Notes under the pieces: model-generated | What the model was told of the DNA's origin: nothing | Database searches by the model: none | Seen by the model: only the letters and a program-made list of their open reading frames with translations | Shown: positions 26,602 through 36,172 of the stretch, in pieces | Layout of the letters: the number at the start of each line of letters is the position of its first letter | Numbering within the stretch: the stretch's first letter is position 1 | Origin: Thermus caldilimi | GTDB taxonomy: Bacteria; Deinococcota; Deinococci; Deinococcales; Thermaceae | DNA: 64,000 nt | Direction of reading: 5' to 3' | Assembly: GCF_004684245.1 (NCBI RefSeq) | Contig: NZ_CP038452.1 | Location: 1,164,796 to 1,228,795, forward strand | Translations under genes and position numbers: made by a program

Positions 26602-28988
26602 CCCTCCACCTCCAACAGGGCCTCCCGGAAAGGAGGCAGGAAAACCCGCCCTCCCTGGGACGGGTAGACCTTCCCCTCCACCCGGGCCCCCCAAAGCCTT
26701 CTCCCCCAAAACCGGATGCTCACTCCCTCCCAGGGCCAGGGGTACCCCCCCTCCCATTCCCAAAGGAGGCGGTAGCCCCCCTCCGCTGGAAGTAGGCGGA
26801 ACCGATCCAGCCGATAAGGCCCCTCCCCGTCCCCCTCATCCCAATACAGGCGGCCTTCCGCACCGCCTTCCCCCGGGTAAAGGTGCAGGGCAAGGCCCCC
26901 TTCCTCCAAGAGGGGCAGGATGGACCCGGCCCGCACCAAAAGGGGAATCCGCTTTAGGGGAGCCGGAAGCTGCACCCGGGCGGGGCCCTCCAGGACTCCA
27001 TCCTCCTCCCAGGGGTACCACCCGCCCTTGGGCAAGGGCACCTCCTTAGCCCTGGCCCCTTCCTCCAGAACCGGGGCCACCAGGAGGTCCCTTCCCAACA
27101 AGAAGGCCTCCTCGAGGTCTGCCCCACCGGGCTGGCCCCCTTGCAGGAAAAGGGGCCAAAGGAGGGGAAGCCCCTCCCGGCCCGCCCGATAGGCCAAGGT
27201 GTAGAGGTAAGGAAGAAGTCTTTCCCTAAGCTTCATAGCCCAGCGCACCCCCTCCAAGACCTCCTCCCCAAAGCGCCAGGGCTCCCGGCGCCTGGTCCAG
27301 CGGGCGGAGTGGAGGCGGAAGAAGGGGGTGAAGGCGGCAAGTTGGAACCACCGCACATAGAGCTCGGGGGAGGGGTTTCCGCTAAAACCCCCGATGTCCG
27401 AGCCCACGAAGTACACCCCGGAAAGGGAAAGCCCCAGGAGAGCCCGCAAGGTGGTCCTCAGGCCCTCCCAGGTGCTCTCCACATCCCCAGTCCAAGCCCA
27501 GGCGTAGCGCTGCACCCCGGCAAACCCCGCCCGGGTGAGGAGGAAAGGCCGGCGAAGGGGGGCATGTTCCCGGAATCCCTCAAAGCTGGCCCGGGTCATG
27601 AGGAGGCCGTAGAGGTTGTGGGCCAGGGTGTGATCCCCCCCTTGGCCCTCGAGGGTATGGCGGACACTTCGGGGAAAGGTGGGCTCCCCCCAGGCGGCGA
27701 AGAGAGCAGGCTCGTTCATGTCTAGCCAGAAGCCGGAAACCTCCGTGTCCAAGAATCCCTTAAGCCTCTCCCCCCACCAGGCCCGGCTCCTGGGGTCGGT
27801 GAAGTCGGGGAAAGCAGCAAGGCCAGGCCAGACGGGGCCCAGGAAAACCTCCCCCGAGGGCAAACGGCAGAACACCCCCTCCCTTAGGCCCTCCTCGTAA
27901 GGGGAAAATCCCTTTTCTCCCTTGATCCCAGGATCCAGGATGGGCACCGTGTGCACTCCCCTTTCCCGGAAGGTCCGCACCATGCCCCCTAGGTCGGGAA
28001 AGCGCTTTTCATCCAGGGTGAACACCCTGTATCCCCGCATGTAATCGATGTCCAGGTGGACCGCCTTCAGGGAAAGGTCCCGCTTCAGGAAACCCTCCAC
28101 CACCTCCTCCACCTCCTTCTGGGTCTTAAGCCCCCAACGGGCATAGTGGAAGCCCAGGGCCCAGCGGGGCGGCAAGGGCGGAAGGCCGGTGAGGCGCACA
28201 TAACGGGCCAGGGCTTCCTCCAGGGGCCCGGGGATCAGGTAGTAGCGGAAGGTTCCGCCAAGAAAGCCCACCAGGGCCTCACCTTCCCGCAGGTCGGCAA
28301 AGCCATCCGCAGGGTTCTCGTAAAAAGCCAGGTATCCTCCCTCGGGCTTTAAGGAAAGCCAAAGGGGCACCGAAAGGTAGAGGGGATCCTCCCCAGGGCC
28401 GTAGCTTCCCCCAGGGTCTTGGTTCCAGAAACGGAAGACCCCACCCCGGCGGTCCAAGGGGTAGGCCCTTTCCCCAAGGCCAAAGACCCTCTCTTCCGGG
28501 GCCAGGTGCACCCGGTGCCGCCAGGCCCTCCCCGAGCGCTCGGGGTAGGCCTCCTGCCTGAGAAGCCTTCCCGCCCCATGCCACAGGGTCAACCCTTCCT
28601 CCCCCACCGCCAGGGCCAGACGGGGGGTTCTAAGGAGGCAGCCTCCCTCCTGGCGCTCGGGCTCAAAGGGGGAGGCTTCCCCCGCCTCCGCCAGGGCGTA
28701 AGGAGGCACCGCCTCGCCGGGAAACCAGGTGAGGCGGAGGAGGTCCTCCCCCAGGAAGACCGCTTCCAGTTCCACCTCCTGGAAACGCACCCTCACCCCG
28801 CCGGGAATGGCCTTTAGTCCCATGGGCTTCCCCACCCCTTGCCATGGGAGGAAGGAGGCCTTGGGCTCCCACCGATCCCGCTTCCTGGCGTACTGGATGG
28901 CCAAAAGGAGAACCCCAGGGCCCAGAAGGGCCACCATTTCCACCGCATTCCAAAGTTTCTTCAGCAAGCCCTTTCGCGGTGCACCCAT
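26598..28988 (-). CDS. Glycoside hydrolase family 31 alpha-glycosidase with N-terminal hydrophobic segment
   Basis: 796 residues. GH31 landmarks: VFGLGERAYPLDRRGGVFRFWNQDP (in pieces), the nucleophile in GFWLDMNEPALF, acid/base Asp in TGDVESTWEGL, and RPFLLTRAGFAG, VGSDIGGFSG, FTPFFRLHS. The first about 45 residues hold a hydrophobic stretch (VEMVALLGPGVLLLAIQYARKR) that GH31 enzymes normally lack; it could be a membrane anchor or a leftover of another gene. A later Met (MGLKAIPGG) would remove it. ATG 28988 lies 3 bp after the upstream stop. Activity could be alpha-glucosidase, alpha-xylosidase or related. Confidence 0.87.
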   Translation of the reverse strand: MGAPRKGLLKKLWNAVEMVALLGPGVLLLAIQYARKRDRWEPKASFLPWQGVGKPMGLKAIPGGVRVRFQEVELEAVFLGEDLLRLTWFPGEAVPPYALAEAGEASPFEPERQEGGCLLRTPRLALAVGEEGLTLWHGAGRLLRQEAYPERSGRAWRHRVHLAPEERVFGLGERAYPLDRRGGVFRFWNQDPGGSYGPGEDPLYLSVPLWLSLKPEGGYLAFYENPADGFADLREGEALVGFLGGTFRYYLIPGPLEEALARYVRLTGLPPLPPRWALGFHYARWGLKTQKEVEEVVEGFLKRDLSLKAVHLDIDYMRGYRVFTLDEKRFPDLGGMVRTFRERGVHTVPILDPGIKGEKGFSPYEEGLREGVFCRLPSGEVFLGPVWPGLAAFPDFTDPRSRAWWGERLKGFLDTEVSGFWLDMNEPALFAAWGEPTFPRSVRHTLEGQGGDHTLAHNLYGLLMTRASFEGFREHAPLRRPFLLTRAGFAGVQRYAWAWTGDVESTWEGLRTTLRALLGLSLSGVYFVGSDIGGFSGNPSPELYVRWFQLAAFTPFFRLHSARWTRRREPWRFGEEVLEGVRWAMKLRERLLPYLYTLAYRAGREGLPLLWPLFLQGGQPGGADLEEAFLLGRDLLVAPVLEEGARAKEVPLPKGGWYPWEEDGVLEGPARVQLPAPLKRIPLLVRAGSILPLLEEGGLALHLYPGEGGAEGRLYWDEGDGEGPYRLDRFRLLPAEGGYRLLWEWEGGYPWPWEGVSIRFWGRRLWGARVEGKVYPSQGGRVFLPPFREALLEVEG

Positions 28989-28991
28989 AAC

Positions 28992-30719
28992 CTACTCCCA
29001 AAGCACCCGCCTGGCCTCGCACCCCTCCAGGAAAGCCCACACCCTCTCCGGGAGCACCTTGGGCCTGCGCCAGAAGTCCAAAAGTCCGTTTTCCTCCTGA
29101 AAGGTGTCGTAGAGCTGGGTGTAGCAAAACCCGCTCAGGAGGCTTTCGCAGGCCGCCTCCAGATAACGGAGCACCCCCTGCAAGAAGGCCTCCTCCCCCT
29201 CCACCTCCCGGTACCCCCAGCCCGGGGTGGAGCCCTTGAGCCCTATACCCCCGAACTCGGAGAGGAAGGGACGCATCCCTTCAGGAAGAGCATCCCAGGA
29301 AAGGGGCCGGCCCATGGGGGCCAGGGGAAAGGGCTGCTGGCGGTAGCGGCGGGCAAGGACCTCGGGGGGAGCGTAGTCGTGCACGGTGTAGAGGTCCCAA
29401 AAGAGACCATGCTCAAAGCCGTCGTTGTCCACCAAGAGAGGCATGGGGTCCAGGGAGCAGGCCAGGAAAAACACTCCCTGGAGGAAGGAGCAAGCCTCAG
29501 GCCCCCAAGGCCAAAGGCCCCAGCTCTCGTTGAAAAGGACCCAGGCCACCACGCTGGGGTGGTTGTGGTCCCGCTCCAAGGCCGCCACCAGCTCGGCCAG
29601 GTAGCGCCGGGCAGCCCTGGGAGAGAAGTGGAAGAAACTTGGTATCTCAGCGAAGACCAGTATCCCAAGCCGGTCCGCCAGGTGGAGGTAGCGGGGGTCC
29701 TCCAGCTTCTGGTGCTTGCGCACCCCGTTAAAGCCTAGGGCCTTGGCCAAGAGGATGTCCTGCCTGAAGGCCTCGAGGCCCGGCGGGGCTAAGTGCCCCT
29801 CCGGCCAAAGCCCCTGGTCCAGGGCCAGCTTGGGGAAGTAGGGCTCCCTGTTGAGGAAGAAGACCCCTTGCCAGGCGGAAACTTCCCTTAAGCCCCCGTA
29901 GGAGTAGACCTCGTCCAGAACCCGCCTTCCCCCAAGGAGGCGGAGGCACAAGGGGAAAAGCACCAGATTCTCCGGGCGCCGGAGGAAAGCCCCGGCCTCT
30001 CCCTCTAGGGGAAGCCCCAAAAACCCCCGGGCAAGCCCGCCCACAAGGGGAAAACGGGCTTCCAGCCAAGGCGTTTCCTCAAAGGGAACCTCCCCCCGCA
30101 CCCACGGGAAAAGGGCCACCTCCACCGCATCCCCTTTCCCCACAGCCTGGACCTCCAGGTGGAAGCCCAGGGCCTCGAGGTCCGGGCGGAGGCGAAGGGA
30201 GGCGATATGGCTTTCCGGAATCCATTCCAGCCAAACCGGCTGCCAGATCCCCGTGGTCCTCGGGTAGAAGATGGCCTCGGGCTCCCCCAGGGCTTGCTTG
30301 CCCCTAGACTTTTCCGGATCCGAGGGGTCGTCCTCCGCCCGCACCAGGACCTCTAAGGGCCCCCCCAGGAAGGAGGTGAGCTCTAGGCCGAAGGGGGTAT
30401 GCCCCCCTTCGTGTTCCAGGACCCGGGCCCCATTCAGAAAGACCTCCGCCCGGTAGTCCACCGCCCCAAAGCGCAGGAAAAGCCGAAGACCAGGCCTAGG
30501 CTTTACCCTTAGGACCTTCTGGTACCAAGCCATCTGCACCCAGGGCTCGCCCACGCCGCTACCCGGGGACTCGGGAGGAAAGGGTACCCGGATGGTACGG
30601 TCGAAGCGCACCTTCTTGGGGTCCTCGGCCTCGTTCAAGGAGAAGTTCCACGGGCCCTCGAGGCTCTTCCAACCCGGACGCTGGAGGGTGGGCCTGGGAT
30701 GGTTGGGGTCCAGCTTCAT
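28992..30719 (-). CDS. Glycoside hydrolase family 2 enzyme (second)
   Basis: 575 residues, cytoplasmic. The N-terminal sandwich WKSLEGPWNFSLNEAEDP, the GIWQPVWLEWIPES segment after the jelly roll, the barrel with LAKALGFNGVRKHQK, acid/base Glu in AWVLFNESWGLW and nucleophile Glu in PFLSEFGGIGL. It resembles the shorter GH2 beta-galactosidase/glucuronidase group. The start ATG 30719 follows AAGGAGTAGG, 6 bp after the transporter stop. It is distinct in sequence from the other GH2 enzyme of the operon, so this is not a recent duplication. Confidence 0.85.
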   Translation of the reverse strand: MKLDPNHPRPTLQRPGWKSLEGPWNFSLNEAEDPKKVRFDRTIRVPFPPESPGSGVGEPWVQMAWYQKVLRVKPRPGLRLFLRFGAVDYRAEVFLNGARVLEHEGGHTPFGLELTSFLGGPLEVLVRAEDDPSDPEKSRGKQALGEPEAIFYPRTTGIWQPVWLEWIPESHIASLRLRPDLEALGFHLEVQAVGKGDAVEVALFPWVRGEVPFEETPWLEARFPLVGGLARGFLGLPLEGEAGAFLRRPENLVLFPLCLRLLGGRRVLDEVYSYGGLREVSAWQGVFFLNREPYFPKLALDQGLWPEGHLAPPGLEAFRQDILLAKALGFNGVRKHQKLEDPRYLHLADRLGILVFAEIPSFFHFSPRAARRYLAELVAALERDHNHPSVVAWVLFNESWGLWPWGPEACSFLQGVFFLACSLDPMPLLVDNDGFEHGLFWDLYTVHDYAPPEVLARRYRQQPFPLAPMGRPLSWDALPEGMRPFLSEFGGIGLKGSTPGWGYREVEGEEAFLQGVLRYLEAACESLLSGFCYTQLYDTFQEENGLLDFWRRPKVLPERVWAFLEGCEARRVLWE

Positions 30720-30725
30720 AGGGTC

Positions 30726-31979
30726 CTACTCCTTGATCTCATGGGGGAAAAGGGCCGCGAGGAAGTAGGCCAGCAGGATGGCCACCCCCGGGATCACCGC
30801 CAGCAGGAAGCGGAAGGCCAAGCCCGGGTTCGGCCCGGGGTTTTCCCCGCTTACGTATCCGAAAAGAGGTCCAAGAAGGGCGAAGGAAAGCCCCACCAAG
30901 GCCCCCGAGGCCCGGCCAAAAAGTCCCACCAGGCTGTAGTAGGCTCCTTCCCGCCGGGTGCCCGTCCTCTCGGCGTCCAGGTCAATGACCTTGGCCATGA
31001 CCACCTCCCCCGTGACCCGCACCCCAGCAAACCCTACCCCCACCAAGGCTCCCACCAGGATGGCGGGAAGAAGGCTTTGGGGAAGGAAAAGGAGCAAAGC
31101 CGCCACGCCCATGAGGAGGTGGGCGAGCCGCCAGGCCCTTTTGCCCCCCAGGGTCCTTGCCAGCCGGCCCCAGAGGAAGACCGAGGGCAGGGCCACCAAG
31201 AAGACGGCGGCGAAGAGGAAGGTGGTGGCCCCTTCCAGCAGGCCCAGGCTGTGCTTGGCGTAAAAGGCCATCCCCGTCTGGATCACCGTGCGCCCGAACT
31301 CAAAGAGAAGCCCTACCAAAGCCGCCACCCAGAAGGCCCGGTTGGCCAGGGCCAGCCAGAAGGACTCCCTTAGCCCCAGGCTACTTTCCGCCCTGGGATC
31401 CTCCTGGATGCCCGGGAAAAACCACAAGAAGGCCATAAGAGCAAGCCCAGCGAAGAGGAGGGCCATGCCCAGAAACCCCACCTGGGCGTAGACCAAGGGG
31501 GCCACGGCAATCCCCAGAATGAGGCCAAACAGCTCCGTACCCCGCTTCAAGGCCGCGGCTCCCGCCCTCTCGCCAAGGCCCCGGAACATCTCCGGGAAGA
31601 GGGCCCCGTAGTTGGTCCAGACCACGGTGGCCATGGTTTCATAAAGGAAAATGCCCGCGGCAAAGTAGTAGGGCAGGACCTGAGGGGAGCGAGCCCAGTC
31701 CGGCACCCAGAAGACCAGGAGGTAGAAGAGGAGGAAGAGGGGAACGCCCACAAGAAGCCAGGGCCGCCTGCGGCCCAGCCGGGTCTTGGTGCGGTCGGAG
31801 AGGTGGCCGAATAGGGGGTCATTGATGGCGTCCCAGAAGGCATACACCGTGCGAGCCAGGGCGTAGAAGGCGGCGGAAAGGCCAAGCTTCTCCAGATAGA
31901 AGAAGGCCAGATAGGTGCCGAAGCTTTCGGAAACCAGGGTGAGCCCCAGCTGCCCTGAGGCATAGCGCCACCCTTTCAC
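30726..31979 (-). CDS. GPH-family (glycoside-pentoside-hexuronide) cation symporter
   Basis: 417 residues with 12 predicted helices. Typical of MelB-like GPH carriers: SESFGTYLAFFYLEKLG in helix 1, DAINDPLFGHLSDRTKTRLGRRRPWLL (read in pieces) between helices 2 and 3, and LFGYVSGENPGPNP before the last helix. GTG 31979 overlaps the ydjC stop (GTGA). It is the only intact importer in the operon, so the glycosides enter by cation symport. The remnant at 24139-24523 is a close paralog. Confidence 0.92.
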   Translation of the reverse strand: MKGWRYASGQLGLTLVSESFGTYLAFFYLEKLGLSAAFYALARTVYAFWDAINDPLFGHLSDRTKTRLGRRRPWLLVGVPLFLLFYLLVFWVPDWARSPQVLPYYFAAGIFLYETMATVVWTNYGALFPEMFRGLGERAGAAALKRGTELFGLILGIAVAPLVYAQVGFLGMALLFAGLALMAFLWFFPGIQEDPRAESSLGLRESFWLALANRAFWVAALVGLLFEFGRTVIQTGMAFYAKHSLGLLEGATTFLFAAVFLVALPSVFLWGRLARTLGGKRAWRLAHLLMGVAALLLFLPQSLLPAILVGALVGVGFAGVRVTGEVVMAKVIDLDAERTGTRREGAYYSLVGLFGRASGALVGLSFALLGPLFGYVSGENPGPNPGLAFRFLLAVIPGVAILLAYFLAALFPHEIKE

Positions 31980-32779
31980 GGCTCCCCCCAAAGGACCTCC
32001 CGCACGGCCCGCCAGGTGAGGGGGTAGAACTCGGCAAGCACCCGCCGCACCTCCGGGTGGGCAAGGGCAAAGTAATCCGCCTCCCGCGTCCGCCAGTCGG
32101 GAAGGGCGCGGCCCTCAGGGGTGGGGAGGGCGCTGTGGTGGACCAGGTAGTAGAGGCCTGGGGGAAGCTTGGCCAAGTCCAGGTAGAAGCCAAGCCGCTC
32201 CTCCGGGGGAAGGCCATAGGGGTCCAGGAAGTGCACCCTGGGGAAGGGCACCTGAGCCATGAGCCTTTCCAGTTCGGGCAAAAATACAGGCGGGACCCCC
32301 AGGCCCTCGAGGCTCTCCGGGATCAAGGGCACCAGGCGGTATTCCTCGGCTAGGCGCACGTAGATCTCCGCCAGGTCGGGGCGGAGGACCGCCCCCTGGT
32401 GGGTGTCCAGGTGCGTGGGGGAGAAAAGCCTTTTTGCCGCCTCAATCTGGGCCTTTAGCTCCCGCTCCACCTCCTCGAGGCGGGCATTTTGCCAAAGAAC
32501 CTCCAGGGAGGCTGGGAGATACCCCGCCTCATCCCGAAGGCTTTCCCCGGGTGTGAGGGGCCGCATCCTGGGGGCAGGCCACTCGCTGGTGAGCACCAGG
32601 TGCACCCCGAGATCCTCCCCCCTGACCCCGCTGGCCCAGGCCCCCGGCACCATCACGCTCCCCGTGGGAAATCCCAGGGCCTGGTAGGCTCCGTTTTGCG
32701 CATGGGTCAGGCCCAGGTCATCGTGATGCAGGAGGAGGACCCGCCGCCCAAGAAGCCCAAGCCGCTCCAGAAGGTCCAT
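31976..32779 (-). CDS. YdjC/ChbG-family carbohydrate deacetylase
   Basis: 267 residues, a polysaccharide-deacetylase-like barrel of the ChbG/HpnK type. Metal motifs are visible: HHDDLGLTHAQN (Asp-Asp), LGVHLVL and THLDTHQGAV. It removes acetyl groups from acetylated sugars such as diacetylchitobiose in known members; the substrate here is open. I start it at ATG 32779, which has GAAGGGAAAGGGGG upstream and follows the predicted promoter; ATG 32806 sits in the -10. It is the first gene of the operon. Confidence 0.85.
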   Translation of the reverse strand: MDLLERLGLLGRRVLLLHHDDLGLTHAQNGAYQALGFPTGSVMVPGAWASGVRGEDLGVHLVLTSEWPAPRMRPLTPGESLRDEAGYLPASLEVLWQNARLEEVERELKAQIEAAKRLFSPTHLDTHQGAVLRPDLAEIYVRLAEEYRLVPLIPESLEGLGVPPVFLPELERLMAQVPFPRVHFLDPYGLPPEERLGFYLDLAKLPPGLYYLVHHSALPTPEGRALPDWRTREADYFALAHPEVRRVLAEFYPLTWRAVREVLWGEP

Positions 32780-32804
32780 AAAACCCCCTTTCCCTTCGGA
32801 TTCC

Positions 32805-32834
32805 ATCCTAGCGCACCCCCAAGGAAAAAAGCAA
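32805..32834 (-). promoter_or_regulatory. Likely promoter of the glycoside/glycerol operon
   Basis: TTGCTT (32834-32829) and TAGGAT (32810-32805) with an 18-bp spacer, immediately downstream of the ddl terminator. Transcription would start near 32798, upstream of the ribosome site of the deacetylase gene. No obvious sugar-regulator operator is seen. Confidence 0.45.
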
Positions 32835-32856
32835 AAAGGGGCTTGGCCAAGCCCCT
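32825..32856 (-). terminator. Rho-independent terminator after ddl
   Basis: AGGGGCTT (32849-32856 on the other arm) forms an 8-bp stem with a GGCC loop in the palindrome 32837-32856, followed on the minus strand by TTTTTGCTTTTTT. It separates ddl from the glycoside operon. Confidence 0.8.
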
Positions 32857-32872
32857 CGAGGGGTTCAGCCCC

Positions 32873-33849
<977 letters not shown>

Positions 33850-34428
33850 TTAGCCCTTTTCCCCCAAGCCCTGGGAAAAATCCAGGCCGTTAAAGCGGCC
33901 CGCACAGGGAGGAAGCCCTTCCTTCACCCAGCAGAGCACGGCTTCCTTAGCCGCCTCGAGGACCCGCTCCACCACCGGCCACTCCTCGGGAAGGAAGGGG
34001 GAAAGGACATACTCTGCCCCAAGCTCCCGGGAAGGGGGCTTGCCGATCCCTAAGCGCAGGCGGTGAAAGGCCTCGGTCCCCAGGGCCTGGGCAATGGAGG
34101 CCACCCCCCGGTTTCCCGCGGGGCTACCCCCCGCCTTGAAGCGCAGGCGGCCCAGAGGCAGGTCCATCTCATCGTGGACCACCAGAAGGCGCTCCGGGGG
34201 GATCTTGTAGAAGCGCACCAGGGGAGCCACCACCTGGCCGCTCAGGTTGTAGTAGGCGAGGGGTTTGAGGAACAATCCCTTCTCTCCCTCCACCTCCACC
34301 TCGGCCAGGAGGGCCTCCCCCCTCTCCCGAAACTCCAGGCCCAGCCGGTCCAGGACCATAAAGCCCAGGTTGTGGCGGGTCCTGGCGTACCGCTCCCCTG
34401 GGTTTCCCTGGCCCACCACCAGGAACAT
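33850..34428 (-). CDS. pth: Peptidyl-tRNA hydrolase
   Basis: 192-residue enzyme that recycles peptidyl-tRNA. The N-terminal GNPGERYARTRHNLGF contains Asn9 and the catalytic His19; LVVHDEMDLPLG carries the Asp, and GNRGVASI the third conserved Asn region. The start ATG 34428 has GGAGGACAGGA upstream; earlier in-frame codons fall in the terminator hairpin. It follows rplY, the usual neighbour, with a terminator in between, and precedes ddl by 9 bp. Confidence 0.94.
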   Translation of the reverse strand: MFLVVGQGNPGERYARTRHNLGFMVLDRLGLEFRERGEALLAEVEVEGEKGLFLKPLAYYNLSGQVVAPLVRFYKIPPERLLVVHDEMDLPLGRLRFKAGGSPAGNRGVASIAQALGTEAFHRLRLGIGKPPSRELGAEYVLSPFLPEEWPVVERVLEAAKEAVLCWVKEGLPPCAGRFNGLDFSQGLGEKG

Positions 34429-34441
34429 TCCTGTCCTCCGC

Positions 34442-34464
34442 AAAAAGGGGGCGAAAACGCCCCC
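34442..34464 (-). terminator. Terminator/attenuator between rplY and pth
   Basis: GGGGGCG (34447-34453) pairs with CGCCCCC (34458-34464) around AAAA, followed on the minus strand by TTTTT. It lies only about 14 nt before the pth start codon, so it may partly attenuate pth and ddl. Confidence 0.75.
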
Positions 34465-34526
34465 CTTCCTTCCGCCACAGGCCAATTCCCTTCCCGGGGT
34501 CCCCGCCCGTCAAGTACAGGGCGGTG

Positions 34527-35147
34527 CTACTCCTCCTCTTCCCTCTTGCCCTTCTTGATCACCTCGGGCTCAGCAGGAGCCTCGGTAGCTTCCACCGCAA
34601 GCTTTTCCACATCCTCGGGAGGTACCACCGCAGCGATGGTTTCCTCCGGAGAGATGGCCAGCTTAACCCCCTCCGGAAGCTTGATGTCGGCGGCGTGAAG
34701 GCTATCCCCGATGCCCAGACCCGAGACATCCACCTCGATGAACTCGGGGATGTTCCTTGGGGAAACCCGCACCAGGATGTCCCGGTGCACCTCCTGCAAA
34801 ACACCCCCCTCCCGCACCCCCTGGGGCGTGCCCACAAAGCGCAAGGGGATGTACATCTCTACCGGCTCGTCGGAGAGCACGTAGAAGTCCACGTGCTCGG
34901 GGCGGCGCCGGCGCTTGTCCAGGTTCACCTGGCGCACCAAGGTGGGCAGTTCCTGGCCGTCGGGGAGTTCCAGGACGATCACGTGGTGGATGGAAGCCTG
35001 ACGGAAGACCTTGTCGAACTCCCCGAGCTCCACGTAGACCTTACGGTTCAGGTGCTTATTGTAGATGACGCCGGGGAGCTTCCCCGCCCGGCGCAAGACG
35101 GCGGGCTTCTCCCCTTCCCGGTACTGGGCCTTCAAACGGTATTCCAT
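34527..35147 (-). CDS. rplY: 50S ribosomal protein L25/TL5 (general stress protein Ctc)
   Basis: 206 residues, the long two-domain form. The N-terminal domain (MEYRLKAQYREGEK, GKLPGVIYNK) binds 5S rRNA, and the C-terminal TL5 beta domain is followed by an acidic Glu-rich tail ending in KREEEE. The length equals that of the well-studied Thermus TL5. The start ATG 35147 has GAGGAGGAGAC upstream. A small GC hairpin and AT-rich spacer (35161-35220) upstream separate it from prs, suggesting its own promoter. Confidence 0.96.
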   Translation of the reverse strand: MEYRLKAQYREGEKPAVLRRAGKLPGVIYNKHLNRKVYVELGEFDKVFRQASIHHVIVLELPDGQELPTLVRQVNLDKRRRRPEHVDFYVLSDEPVEMYIPLRFVGTPQGVREGGVLQEVHRDILVRVSPRNIPEFIEVDVSGLGIGDSLHAADIKLPEGVKLAISPEETIAAVVPPEDVEKLAVEATEAPAEPEVIKKGKREEEE

Positions 35148-35234
35148 GTCTCCTCCTCAACCTCCCAAAAGGCAAAGGCCCCCTAGGGGCACACTATGGG
35201 AAAGCTTATCACACCCCCAGGCCCTCTTGCCACC

Positions 35235-36158
35235 TCAGATCAAAGCGCTCACCGACTGGTTGGTGTGCACGTGCCGGATGGCCTGGGCCAAAAGCTCGGC
35301 GGTGGAAAGCACCGTGTACCCTCCATCCCTCAAGGGGATGGTATCGGTGAAGATCACCTCACGGATGGCGGGATGGGAAAGGTTTTCCCGGGCCTCCCCC
35401 ACCAGAACCGGATGGGTGGCCATGACCACCATCTCCGGCAAAGCCCCAGCCAGCAGGAGGGCCTCCACCCCCCGCCTTATGGTCCCCCCGGTGGAAACGA
35501 TGTCATCGATGATCAAAGGCCTCTTTCCCCCCACCTCCCCGATCACGTAGGTGACGGAGGTTTCCTTGGGACCATGGCGGCGCTTGGCCAGCATGGCGAA
35601 GGGCAGGCCCAAGCGTTCGGAAAGCCGCCTGGCCTCCTCCGCCCGGCCCGCATCCGGGGAAACCACCACTCCGTTTTCCGTATAGCCCTTTTCCTGAAGG
35701 TAACGGGCGAAGAGGCGTACCGCCGAGAGATGATCCACGGGGATATCAAAAAACCCTTGGATCTGGGAAGCGTGGAGATCGATGGCGATTACCCGGTGCA
35801 CTCCCACGGTTTCCAGGAGATTGGCCACCAGCTTGGCGCTCACGGGCTCGCGGCCCTGAGTCTGCTTATCCTGACGGGCGTAACCGAAGTAGGGGATCAC
35901 GGCGTTGATGCGGCCCGCAGAGCTCCGGCGGGCGGCATCCGCCAGAAGGAGGAGCTCCATCAGGTGGTCGTTCACCGGGGGACTGGTGGGCTGGATGAGG
36001 TAGACGTCATCCCCCCGCACGCTTTCCAAAAGACGCACCCTCACCTCCCCGTCGGGGAAGCGGTCCACCACTGCCTCTCCCAAGGGAACCCCTAGGGCCT
36101 CCGCCACCCGCCGGGCCAGGTCGGGGTGGGCATTCCCCGTGAAGAGCTTGATTTCCAT
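35235..36158 (-). CDS. prs: Ribose-phosphate pyrophosphokinase
   Basis: 307 residues. Makes PRPP for nucleotide, His and Trp biosynthesis. Signatures include FPDGEVRVRL near the N-terminus, YFGYARQDKQTQGREPVSAKL (in pieces), and the PRPP loop IIDDIVSTGGTIRRG. The start ATG 36158 has AAGGGGAGGGG upstream. It lies 14 bp after mtnN, so luxS-mtnN-prs probably form one unit. Confidence 0.95.
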   Translation of the reverse strand: MEIKLFTGNAHPDLARRVAEALGVPLGEAVVDRFPDGEVRVRLLESVRGDDVYLIQPTSPPVNDHLMELLLLADAARRSSAGRINAVIPYFGYARQDKQTQGREPVSAKLVANLLETVGVHRVIAIDLHASQIQGFFDIPVDHLSAVRLFARYLQEKGYTENGVVVSPDAGRAEEARRLSERLGLPFAMLAKRRHGPKETSVTYVIGEVGGKRPLIIDDIVSTGGTIRRGVEALLLAGALPEMVVMATHPVLVGEARENLSHPAIREVIFTDTIPLRDGGYTVLSTAELLAQAIRHVHTNQSVSALI

Positions 36159-36172
36159 GGGCCCCTCCCCTT

